Assembly: GCA_949358305.1 (NCBI GenBank)
Contig: OX442316.1
Coordinates: 9,918,001 to 9,982,000 of the forward strand
Length of the DNA stretch: 64,000 nucleotides
Direction: 5' to 3'
From: Strigamia acuminata
Lineage: Eukaryota > Arthropoda > Chilopoda > Geophilomorpha > Linotaeniidae
A program made the translations under genes and the position numbers. The notes under the pieces were generated by a model that worked only from the letters and a program-made list of their open reading frames with translations, did not search any database and was not told where the DNA came from. Of this stretch, positions 32,801 through 45,300 are shown in pieces (position 1 is the stretch's first letter; every line of letters begins with the position of its first letter).

Positions 32801-35800
32801 AAGAACTATTTCCGAACGAGGTCCATTGCCTTTACCGTTGTACGCTTGTACAATAACATCATATTGCGTGTACATGTTGAGATCCCTTAATTGATAAATA
32901 AGTTCTTCAGTATAATCGTCTGGTACTTCCAAAGTAGTTAAAGTAAATTGGTCTGTGGAATTGTGTATTTTATATCCAACGTTATAGCCTCGAATAGCCC
33001 CGTTCCATAAATGTTTCTTTGGAGGCTGCAGTAATAATATATCACAACACAAAGAAAGATTAAACAAATATACATTAACTACCTTCCAAGTTACTCTTAA
33101 AGTATTTGCATCTATTGACTCGACATCAATATTTTCTGGAGCTCCATTGGGAACTAGTAAAAAGTAATGTCATTTATTAACTCAATCATTTACACTTGAT
33201 AAAATGTATTATCATGTGAGTAAATACCAGTTTCTTCTGTTTTTGCATTAACAATCTCACTAAAACTGCTGTTGCCAATAATATTTTCTGCCATTACTCG
33301 AAAATTGTATACGGTGGCCGGTTTTAGATCTGCAATAGTGATGCTTGTCTTTGAACCTGGAGTTGTATGAATAACAATCTTTCCATCCCATCTATCTATA
33401 AAATGTACATTCATGATTACTGTTGTTAAAGTATGGCATGAAATCGTACTGACCCACGTCTTTCTTATAATGGATGATGTATCGTGTGATGTCACTGTTG
33501 CCGTTATAACTTAAATTCCAAACCAACTTTACAATTTGGTTTTCGGCAATGATGGGAAAGTTGATTGAAGGAGCATCAGGATTTTCTGAGAAAATATAAT
33601 ACCTTTCATCCCAGTAATATACAAATATATTTGCTTAGTATCGTTACCTTGTACAATTAACGTGATATTAATTTTGTTTTCTCCAATTTCATTTTTTGCT
33701 AAACATACAAATTGTGTTGAATCTTTCTTGTCGACCCAAGTAATGTGTAATACTGATACACTTTTTAAAGAGATTTTATCTTGTTTGTCTTCTACTTTAT
33801 ACCTAAATATGCAGTAATTTAATTATAATTGTAATAAATAAACATGTATTATTATATCAAAGTATACCTTGTACTACGATTATCAATTTTTTGGTTACTT
33901 ATAAACCAAGTGTAATAAATCGGCCAATTTCCTTGAGCCTCACACGGAATGTCAACATTGTTGCCTTTCTTAGCAAAAACTTCATAATTTTTCTGTGAAA
34001 AATCTGGAGCAGCTAAAAATAAATTTTTTTTAAAGAAATTAATTTTTCTTAGTTTTGATATTAATCATTTTTCGCATTCGAGATAAAAATTATCCCAATT
34101 AGTAAACAAACCTTGAACTTTAATTGAAATAAATTTGCTCAGAGACCGTTGATTGCTATTACTTGCAAGACAAACATAATAACCGTCGTCAGATTGTTCA
34201 ATAGTTTTGAACATTAATGTTCCATTGTCAAGCACTTGTCGTTTTTCATTATTTTCCACTAATTGAAGTTTATTAAAAGATATATCGCTGTCTAAAAATT
34301 AAAATTATCATAAAAACAATTCATTTTATATATCAGAGTTCAATATATTTTACCTGGTGACTTTTTCCAGGTGATCACAGGATCAGGAAAACCTTCCGCC
34401 TGACAATCTACAGATAGCATTAGCCCAGATTTAATTCTTGCGTGCTGGGGTTCTATTGTCCAACGTAGAGGAACTGGAAAATAATGTCATTGATATAAGA
34501 TTTAATTTTGAAATTCTCCTATGAACATCAGTAATTTAGTTTGCATAACATTCTATCCTAAATTTTAACGCACACTTTTTATAAATGACAATTTTGACGT
34601 ATGAATAATTACAAGATTACAAGTAAATTACCCTTTATAGTTAACTGAGCGATGTGAGATGAAATGCCAGCATGGTTTTGTGCAATGCAAGAATAATTTC
34701 CAGCATGCTTAATATTGACAGGATCAATTGAGAGTATACTAGAGTACTCATCAAATGCTCTGATAGAAACTGATAAATCAGATGGGATAACTCGATCATC
34801 TTTCAACCATGAAATATTTATTGGCAAGTCTCCACGACTAATAACGCAAGACACTCGAACTAACGTGCCTTCTGATAAGGGCTCGTCTTGAAATGAGAAT
34901 GGCACCACTTTGGGTGGGACTGAAAACACAAAGTAACGCACAAATATATTAAATGAATTTACCATGAACACGTAGCTGGGATGATTGGCTGACCGAAGCA
35001 GCAGAATTGCTCGCAACACATGTATAGTTCCCAGCATGATCTTTTTCAATATTTTCAATTGTTAAAATGCTGGAATAGTCGTCAATCGTTCGAACAGATA
35101 AATCGTGTTCAGAAATTATAGGTTTGTCATTTCTTAGCCAACGAAAAGTTATGGGCAGATCTCCTTGATACACGACACAGGACAAACGAATCAAACTTCG
35201 ACCTTCGAAAACATTCTCAGGGAAGGAAAATGGAGTGATCTTCGGAGCAACTGCAACCCCAATTAATATAAATTACAACGTAGATGTTTGTTTATATTAA
35301 ATTGCAATATTTGACTCAATAATCCCTACAACTTCCCATCACACTGATTCAAAATCAAAATTTTGATTTCTTAAATTCTCCAGTATCCTGAATGACAGAA
35401 CAAATTTCAAGACTGTTTTTCCCATGTTTACAGTTTAAAGGTTTTACTTTAAAAACACGGCGGCATACCGTGGACAAGAAGTTGGGCCGTATAGGTGACT
35501 TCTGCAGCATTGTTGCCAGCAATACAAGTGTAGTTACCAGTGTGGATAGAAGACACGCTTTCAATAGTCAATGAATTTGCATGGTCATCATAATTACGAG
35601 TGCTAATTCCTAATGCAGGAGCAATGATTTGGCCATCTTTGAGCCATTGAAATCTGATGGGCAAATCTCCCTGACTTACAGCACACACGATGTGCGCTCT
35701 CATGCCTTTGAAGAACTGATCATCTTGGAAGTTGAAGGGCAGAATTTTGGGAGGAACTGTAATTAAACACAAAATTTAATTACCGTTAATGAAGAGGTTT

Positions 35801-38612
35801 GCTGTATGTTGATCAGCTCCAGCAGAGTTCGTGGCTACACATGTATAATTGCCACTGTGGCGAGGGTTAAGAGAACTGATCATCAGGATGCTGGAGAATT
35901 CATCTAAATCGTGAATATTAATGCCCTGTCCATTTGGTAAAGGTTGGCCATCTCTAAACCAAGAAATTTTAATCGGACTATCTCCTTCTCGTACAACACA
36001 CTGAATTCGAGCACGGGCTCCTTCTCTAATTAATTCATCTTGAAATGAGAAAGGACTTATTTTCGGTGGAACTGAAATGCTAATAGATTATTAGTCACTG
36101 TCACTGTAAATCCGTAAACATTACAACAAATTATTTTACTGCAACAAGCTGTTATACCCAAAACTAGTAGTTCAATTTCGCCTTTAACTTTATCATTGTC
36201 GTTGTTAGTTACAGTGCATGTATATTTTCCCTTATCATCAAATCGATTGACATCCCAAATAATCAAAGAACCATTTTTTGGAACAGAATGACGAATGTGA
36301 ATAGGCATTGGCTGGCCATCTGGAAAAGATAAGTTATTCAAACTAAATCTATCTAAGACATTGCAAAGTTTTTAGAAGTAATGTAAACCTTTTTCCCATT
36401 GGATTTTATTCATGGGATATCCATAAACCGGACAATCAATTGATGCAACGCCATCTTCGATCGCTTGATATTTGATATTGAATCGCATGCCCAGTTTGCC
36501 TAAAATGCATACACAATATATAATTTCCGACCAAAAATTATCTTCTTTGTACCTTTGACTTGTACTTACCGTGGATAAAAATTCTTGCTGAATGTTCAAC
36601 AAATCCCTTTTTTGTTGTAGCAATGCATCTATATACTCCACCGTCTTCAACGGTAACAGTGGACATTTTTAAAGAACTTGTTACCCTATTGCTGCCATCT
36701 GATCTCATATTAATGCTAATTCGTGCACTTGTTGATAGTTTTACATTATCTAAAGACCATGAAAATTGGGGAGTGGGATTTCCTTGAGACGTGCATTCCA
36801 GCAACATGCTATTTTTGGAATTAAGTATTTGCTCATCAAAACCCTTCACAATGATTGGTACCGAATCTATTAACAAATGAAATTTAGATGTTAAAGAACA
36901 AATTTCTTCTCAATTTGTATATTATTCACCTCCTATTTTGATTATTGCAGAGCCAAATGTTGAATACAGTTCATTCATAGCAAAACATTGGTATAAACCA
37001 ACATTTCGACTGCTCATTTTTGCAATTTTAATAGTCTCGTTACTGACTTGCAAAACGTCATTCAATTCCAACGGTTTTCCATCTTTAAACCAAATGATGC
37101 TGTTGATAGGAGACCCTTGGATTTTACAGTTGAGAAAAGCTCCTTGATTTGCATCAACAGTTGCCGTAGCTGGAGTTATGAGTGCACTCAAAGGTACTAC
37201 GAAATCAAGACAAAATCAATATTTCATGTCAACTAATTAATTCTTCAGCATGCACAAACCAATGACGATCACTTGAATTGTCATTTTAACAGAATTTACT
37301 TCATTTGATGCAGTGCACATGTATCTACCACTGTCAGTGTCCTGAGTTTTTTCAATAATCAATAAACCTGATCCCATTTCGATGCGATCAGAGGGAAAAA
37401 TGTTTTCGTAATTTCCAGGTGTCATTTCTTTTGACCAACTTAAAAAAAAGTATTTGCTTTGACTTCTAAAATATACGGAGTAAATTAAATTAAACTAGTT
37501 ACATGTAATCAGGAGTTGGGTGACCACTTGCAACACAAGACAAGAATAGTCTTTCGCCTTTAGAAATTACAAGGTTTGAATTATGGTAGATAATCTTTGG
37601 TGGAACTTTACCCTGCGATTCTAAAATAAAAATGTGAAATACTGTCCCATAAAAAATGTTGTGATTCCGTACCTGTCACTATCAAACGACCAGGATTACT
37701 CAGCTTCACCTCGCCAGTTAATCGATGCAACACTTGGCAACGGTAAGTTGTAAGAGCATCGTTACCATCCACATCCTTAATTATCAGTTCACCAGTCGGC
37801 AGCAGAACATATTTTGAATCTTAAATTTGAATCGGAAATTTAGAATCCATTAAACAGTGGTAGGGTAATAAAACTAAAATTATAACTACTAGCGTCCAAA
37901 TTGGTTGAAGTGATTGACACGACCGAATCTTTAATCCAAGCAGTGATATTGACATATGGTAGTGAGAATTTAGGAATATGGCAACGCATGATGGCAGTGT
38001 TTTGTTTCATTGTATATACATCGTAAACATGAATGTCATATATTTGATTAACAACTGAAATCAAAATTATTTGATATAAAAGTCAAAATTTAAAATTGAA
38101 TGTCTTGAAGTACCTACCTCCTCTGACTTTAACCTCATTTGACACAATTGTTCCAACAGTATTGGCAGCTGAGCATCTATAAGAAACGCCATGAACATCT
38201 TGTCTGTAGTCATCAATGCCAAAAGATGGAAACAGAAGAGTGCCATCGATTGATATTTGACGAAGTCTGGGCACGTTGGTTACGAGAGAACCATCGACTG
38301 ACAGCCAAGTGATGTTTGGTTGAGGTTTTCCAGAAGCAATGCAAGTGAGTTTTCCACCAGTTGAATTGGAAAAGTCGTAATGAAGAGGAAAAGTTGTAGT
38401 AAATTTAGGCTCTAAAATAAATAATATAAATACACAATTGAAAAAAAAATTAATTAAAAAATAAAAAGTTTTTGAAATTGACAATTTTGACACCACGTGA
38501 CGAGTTAGTTTCGTGACGTCACATTACCTTGCTCAGTCGCTGAGGCAGTGATGGGGAGCAACCAGGGTATGACAAAGAGAAGCCAGATCGGCTGTCTCTG
38601 GATTGGATCCAT
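29896..38612 (-). CDS. Dscam-like immunoglobulin receptor, paralogue B
   Basis: Signal exon 38528-38612 (MDPIQRQPIWLLFVIPWLLP). Domains (approximate): Ig1 38115-38413, Ig2 37673-38052, Ig3 37255-37619, Ig4 36931-37195, Ig5 36575-36866, Ig6 36165-36500, Ig7 array 34632-36071, Ig8 34113-34474, Ig9 33867-34012 and 33648-33802, FN1 33229-33588, FN2 32780-33154, FN3 32358-32717, FN4 31904-32300, Ig10 31505-31850, FN5 31160-31447, FN6 30807-31105, membrane segment 30573-30745 (PLIFIPAVALLIAVIIASVV, then FKRRSGSVGTPSG). Four or five small tail exons end AHMFHNSGN with the stop at 29896-29898. The penultimate tail exon has lost the HENQMM segment seen in C and D, leaving NNPSDDYDPPP. All exons are open and it is likely functional. 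Much of its 3' half, introns included, is nearly identical to paralogue A. Confidence 0.9.
34632..36071 (-). CDS. Ig7 exon array of paralogue B
   Basis: 7a 35784-36071, 7b 35469-35756, 7c 34963-35250, 7d 34632-34919, each 288 nt, phase 1-1. Spacers are 27, 218 and 43 nt. The 27-nt spacer differs from that of A and C at one loop base and keeps both 9-nt arms. Confidence 0.88.
38494..38521. promoter_or_regulatory. E-box plus CRE pair in intron 1 of paralogue B
   Basis: CACGTGAC at 38494-38501 and TGACGTCA at 38514-38521, ending seven bases before the exon 1 boundary (38528). Confidence 0.65.
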
Positions 38613-38740
38613 AATAACAGACCTCTTCGCAATTGGGGTATGATTAATGCACGGATGAATACTGCAACTCCACTCGTATGTAAATTTACTCCAAATAACA
38701 ATGTAGCTAATTGAAGTAAATAAATATTTGGTTGAACGAA

Positions 38741-38815
38741 AGAATTCGTCCTAGAGAGGGTTCTCAATTGGAATTCTGGGAAGGTTCACACCCTGACAGG
38801 TCATTGGTCTGAACT
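38741..38815 (-). promoter_or_regulatory. Conserved upstream block of paralogue B
   Basis: GAATTCGTCCTAGAGAGGG from about 38752, then GGAATTCTGGGAAGG and TGACAGGTCATTGG, about 140 bp before the ATG. Confidence 0.5.
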
Positions 38816-38819
38816 AAAG

Positions 38820-39350
38820 AGAGGGGTTTTCAAATCGAGTTAGTTGAACACGAAAGGAAATTAAGATTGATTAATGATAACACATGAAAATTTAGTTTAT
38901 TGATACAAATCTGAAAATTGAGTAAATACCATACTAATTTACACTAACTGATGCAGTAACATCCATTGTGTAAAGGAAATGCAGTTACTTTTGAGAAAGT
39001 TAATTTAAAAAAGTCGAGTTTAGTATACTTGACTTTTATCGTGATTCCAACTTCATGGATTAAATCTCAGTGTTAAAAAACATGGCAGTCAACGATAAAT
39101 AACAGTACATGAAAAGTTGAGCTTGTAGACATGGAAAATACTACTGGTAATTGCCTATTTATCACTAGAACTAGATCCTAAACATCAATCTATGTACTCG
39201 TAAAATTACGTTTTAAGTAAAAATGTAATCAATGGCAGTTTTCCGTATCCATTTGCTTAATCTAAACACAATTATTTTGTTAGTATGGCGCAAAAAAACT
39301 TTGTTAATTTTACAAACCGTGATTTTCTGAGCAGTGATAACATTCATAAT
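38820..39350. other. Intergenic region between paralogues B and A
   Basis: Spacer with similarity to the C-B spacer. No gene seen. Confidence 0.5.
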
Positions 39351-42300
39351 TTAATTGCCTGAATTATGAAACATGTGTGCTAAAATAGAAAAGTCGTCAT
39401 TTAAAACTCTTTCTAATAAATACTGTATCGTATGGAATTATTAACTACCCATCGGGGGCGGATCATAATCATCACTAGGATTATTCAGGAAAACAAATTT
39501 AGTTTCCACTGATAGATCGAAGTTATTCCTAATTAAAAAATTTATAAATGTGTTATATGCACAGTAATATAAAAATTGAGTAATTTACTGAGCAGCAGCT
39601 GAATGTTGAAATGATTCATGTTGGAATAAAGGAAAAGCAGCTCCTACACATTAATTTAAAAATAAAAATCAAATAGAACTACAATATTATTACGACAAAC
39701 CTGAGCGCGTTTTTCCATGTTCTGGATGGTAGCAATCAGTTAAATGAGATGTGGCATAAGGTGAAGGGTCTATTCAATTAAAAAATGCAATCATTGATAA
39801 AAATATATAACAATTTTTGTGATTAACGAGTTACCTGCACTTCGTCTCGAAAGTGTAGGATGGCCGGAATGTTGGTGACCACGAAGAAAATGTCCTCTTG
39901 GCATAGTGTGGGAATGTCGAACCCAACTATTCATCTCGGCATTTGTTGTAGTATCTGAAATGTCTACAACCGGACGCATAAAACTGTTATCTGATCTTAC
40001 GAAGTTCGCAAATAATAACTGTACCAGATGGAGTGCCAACACTGCCACTACGGCGCTTGAAATAAAAACAAACAACAACAGAAGCGATAATAACAACAAT
40101 CAATAAAGCAACGGCTGGAATAAAAATGAGAGGATCCAAGTAAAAAATGTAGACTGGGGCCAGAGATTCTTCAAATGTTTCAGGTGCCAAAGTTCCTGGA
40201 AACAAAATCCTAGTCTCATTATGGAAATATAAATCATAATTACTAAGTTTGTTTATACCTCCTGTGGCAGTGTAAGTAGCGAATTTGTATTCAGCTAATG
40301 TGGGCTTACTGCTACTGTCTACGGAAAGTCTCAGAATGTACCATGTTGCAGGATTCAAACCCGAAATAACTAGTTTCTTTTGGGTGGGTTTGATATTTAA
40401 GCCTGCAACAGTCCAATCTCTTGCGGCTACAGGTTTGTATTCAGCAGAAAATGTTTTTACAGGGCATCCAGTTGTTGGCCAAGATTCCAAATAAACAGTT
40501 ATAAATGTCGACCCTTCGCGAATTATTTGGTCTTTAGTTGGTGCAATAACATCTATAAGGAACAATCATGGTTACAGTAATTTAATTCTCCATTCAATAG
40601 TATACCTGAGCCTTCGGTCATAACAGTAAGAGTATCACTAGGAGCGCCTGTTCCAATGTTGTTAAATGCTTCCATATACAACTGATACGTGGCCCCACAG
40701 ATAAGATTGTCCAAACTGTATAATACTTGTTCCGCACGAATTTCTTTGGTAGACCAAATTGCATTGATTTCCCTATAATGCAAAAGGTAACCTCTTACGG
40801 TGGATTCTCCTGTAATTCCTCGCTTCCATTGCAATTTAATAGAAGAACGAGTTTTTGATACGATGTCCACAATAGGAGCAGATGGCGGAACTGCAATACA
40901 TTATGCTATTGGTAACTGAAACCAAGTGAAAGACTCTTAACAGTTTTACCTTGAACGGCAACTAAATACGTAACGTGGTCGCGTCCGTGTTCATTATAAA
41001 CGGCACAAGTGTAATTGCCTGAATCTTCGCTGTCAATTTTGGTAATAACCACCGACCCATCGGATGTAAATTTTAGACGATTGCTTTCTTTTAGTAAATT
41101 CTCACTAGGTCATTCGGTTAAAATATATAATATTTAAACTTAAAATACCATTATTTTTATTTCTTAAGTCTTACCCAATTGTCCATTTTCTATTTGGTGA
41201 TGGAACGCCAACGGCTGTGCAAGGTAATACGACATCTTCTTGCCAAGCCGTCTTAACCATGGTATTAAAAGCTGCAGCTTTGGCCGGAACTGTACTATAA
41301 AATAAAAAATTTGGTTTACTAGTCACTAAGATTAATCTAAAAACATTACCGATGCTATCAGCAACAGTTTGAGCAACTATTGACGATCCAGAACTTTCTC
41401 CAATTGCTGATGTTGCTGTCACCCAAAATGCATATTTCTTATTTTTCTTCAATCCTTTTATCTCAAACGATTGTGAATTAATTGTGGCTGGATGAGTGGT
41501 AGCATCGCGCTGCAGTTCTTGAGTATTTTGAGTTTGAAAGTCAACCTGAACATTATTTGGGATTAATAACAAGAAATAATATTTTTATAATCATTTCAAA
41601 CTTTTTGATTATCTCCAATTGGTTTGTAATACACATTGTATTTAATAAGAGCTCCATTGGATTTGTGTGGAGGTTTCCATGCAACGACTACTGAATCAGA
41701 AGATGAAGGAAGCACTTTAATAGCTTCTGGGGCTTCAGGAACTTAATAAAAAAAATCAATAGTTTAAAAACTATTATTTCTAATCAGTTTATATTCTCAA
41801 ACCGTCTTCGTGAGTTTTGCAAAATACTGGACTGCTTTTTACTCCATCCCCCACTTTTGTAAATGCCAATAGTTGAATGCTGTAGTTGGTGTTAACATTC
41901 AAATTTTTTATAGTTAATTTGTTTGTATCAATGATTTTGGATTGGATCATTGCATCTACAAAAGAATAAATGTTTATTCATTTTGTCATATTTCCTTCCA
42001 CTAATCCATACTAACCGTACCATTCTTCTGTTGGCTTGTAGACAACTTTGTAACCCCTTAAGATTCCGTTTATTGAATCCTGAGCAGGTGGATCCCAAAG
42101 AACATAAATGCTTTTCGAAGATAATGCTGAACAGCGTACTTCTGCCGGTGCACTTGACGGCACTGCAAATGTGATTAGTCTCAATAATTTAATAGAACTT
42201 AGTAATTAAATAAACTTATATCATCACGTACAATCTTCTGAAGTCATTGCAAGAACTATTTCCGAACGAGGTCCATTGCCTTTACCGTTGTACGCTTGTA

Positions 42301-45300
42301 CAATAACATCATATTGCGTGTACATGTTGAGATCAGTTAATTGATAAATAAGTTCTTCAGTGTAATCGTCAGGCACTTCCAAAGTAGTTAATGTAAATTG
42401 GTCAGTGGAATTGTGTATTTTATATCCAACGTTGTAGCCTCTAATAGCTCCGTTCCACAGATGCTTCTTTGGGGGCTGTAGAAAAAAATGTCAGGACACA
42501 GAAATTATAAACATACAGTAGTGTGTAGCCCGGACATTAGGACGGATCCCAGAAAGTTGTCCAGACTAACAAGCTGTCCGGAAGGATAGAGGGATTTAAG
42601 ATTGCTGGGTGCCGGTCGAGACCTCTAAACCTGTGTGGACCATCCAGCTGTCCGAACGGCATTATGTCCGGGATACGCAGAATACACTGTATATACAATA
42701 ACTACTATACCTTCCATGTTACTCTTAAAGTATTTGCATCTATTGACTCGACATCAATATTTTCTGGAGCTCCACTGGGAACTTTTAAAAAGTATTTTAA
42801 TTTTATAAAATTACTTATAAAGTGAGTAAATACCAGTTCCTTCTGTTTTTGCATTAACAATCTCACTAAAACTGCTGTTGCCAATAATATTTTCTGCCAT
42901 TACTCGAAAATTGTATACGGTGGCCGGTTTTAGATCTGCAATAGCGATGCTTGTCTTTGAACCTGGAGTTGTATGAATAACAATCTTTCCATCCCATCTA
43001 TCTATAAAATGTACATTCATGATTACTGTTGTTAAAGTATGGCATGAAATCGTACTGACCCACGTCTTTCTTATAATGGATGATGTATCGTGTGATGTCA
43101 CTGTTGCCGTTATAACTTAAATTCCAAACCAACTTTACAATTTGGTTTTCGGCAATGATGGGAAAGTTGATTGAAGGAGCATCAGGATTTTCTGAGAAAA
43201 TATAATACCTTTCATCCCAGTAATATACAAATATATTTGCTTAGTATCGTTACCTTGTACAATTAACGTGATATTAATTTTGTTTTCTCCAATTTCATTT
43301 TTTGCCAAACATACAAATTGTGTTGAATCTTTCTTGCCGACCCAAGAAATGTGTAATACTGATACACTTTTTAAAGAGGTTTTATCTTGTTTGTCTTCTA
43401 CTTTATACCTAAATATGCAGTAATTTAATTATAATCGCAAGAAATAAACATGTATTAGTATATCGAAGTGTACCTTGTACTACGATTATCAATTTTTTGG
43501 TTATTTATAAACCAAGTGTACGAAATTGGCCAATTTCCTTGAGCCTGGCATGAAATCTGAACATTGTTACCTTTCTTTGCAGCAATTTTGTAACTTTGCT
43601 GAGGAAAATCTGGAGCAGCTGCAAGTAAAAATTGTATGTTTTTAAGCGATTAACATTCTTGCTTCGCAGTATAACCATTTAATTTCAACAAACCTTGAAC
43701 TCGAACTGAAATAAATTTGCTAAGGGTCTGTCCATTTATATTACTTGCAAGACAAACATAATAACCATCGTCTGATTGCTGAATGTTTTTGAACATTAAT
43801 GTTCCATTGCCAAGAACTTGTCTTTTTTCATTATTTTCAACTAATTCAAATTCTTGAATAGATGCATCACTTTCTATAAATTAAAATCACGGAATGGAAA
43901 GTATGGGTATTGTTCATAGACTTAAATTGAAGATTATTTACCTGAGGACTTTTTCCATGTAATCGCAGGATCGGGAAATCCCTCCGCTTGACAATCCACG
44001 AACAAAATTTGCCCCGATTTTATTCTAGCATCTTGCGGTTCTGTTATCCAACGTAAGGGAACTGTGGGGAAAATAATATCGATAAAAAATCTAATTTCTG
44101 GATAAAGTGGTACATCAGAATTTAGTTTCCCCACATATCTCCTACTCTAAATTTTAATTTTAATTTTTAAATAATCACGAGTAAATTACCCTTTAATGTT
44201 AACTGAGCGGTGTGAGATGAAATGCCAGCATGGTTTTGAGCAATGCAAGAATAATTTCCAGCATGCTTAAATTTGACTGGGTCAATTGAGAGTACGCTAG
44301 AATACTCATCAAATTCTCGGATGGAAACTGACAATTCAGATGGAATAACTCGATCGTCTTTCAACCATGAAATGCTTAGTGGCAAGTCTCCACGACTAAC
44401 TACGCAAGACACGCGGACTAATGTGCCTTCTGATAAAGGCTCGTCTTGAAATGAGAATGGCACCACTTTGGGGGGGACTGAAAACACAAAGTAACGCACA
44501 AATATATTAAATGAATTTACCATGAACACGTAGCTGGGATGATTGGCTGACAGATGCAGCAGAATTGCTCGCAACACATGTATAATTTCCAGCATGATCT
44601 TTTTCAATATTTTCAATTGTTAAAATGCTGGAATAGTCATCAATCGTTCGAACAGATAAATTATGTTCAGAAATTATAGGTTTGTCATTTTTGAGCCAAC
44701 GAAAAGTTATGGGCAGATCTCCTTGATATACGACACACGACAAACGAATGAAACTTCGACCTTCGAAAACATTCTCAGGGAAGGAAAATGGAGTGATCTT
44801 CGGAGCAACTGTAACCCCAATTAACTTAAATTACAATGTAGATTGGAAAAATTTAAAACAAGTTTTAGACTTGACTCAATATTGCCTACAACTTCCCATC
44901 ACACTGATTCAAAACCAGTTTGTAATCTACTAAATTCTCCAGTATCCTGAATGACAGAACAAATTTCAAGACTGTTTCTCCCATGTTTACAGTTGTAAAA
45001 GTTTAACTTAAAAAACACGGCAGCATACCGTGGACAAGCAGTTGGGCCGTATAGGTGACTTCTGCAGCATTGTTGCCAGCAATGCAAGTGTAGTTGCCAG
45101 TGTGGCCAGAAGACACGCTTTCAATAGTCAATGAATTGGCGTGATCATCATAATTACGAGTGCTAATTCCTAATGCCGAAGAAATGATTTGGCCATCTTT
45201 GAGCCACTGAAATCTGATGGGCAAGTCTCCTTGACTCACGGCACAAACGATGTGTGCTCTCATGCCTTTGAAGAATTGATCGTCTTGGAAGTTGAAGGGC

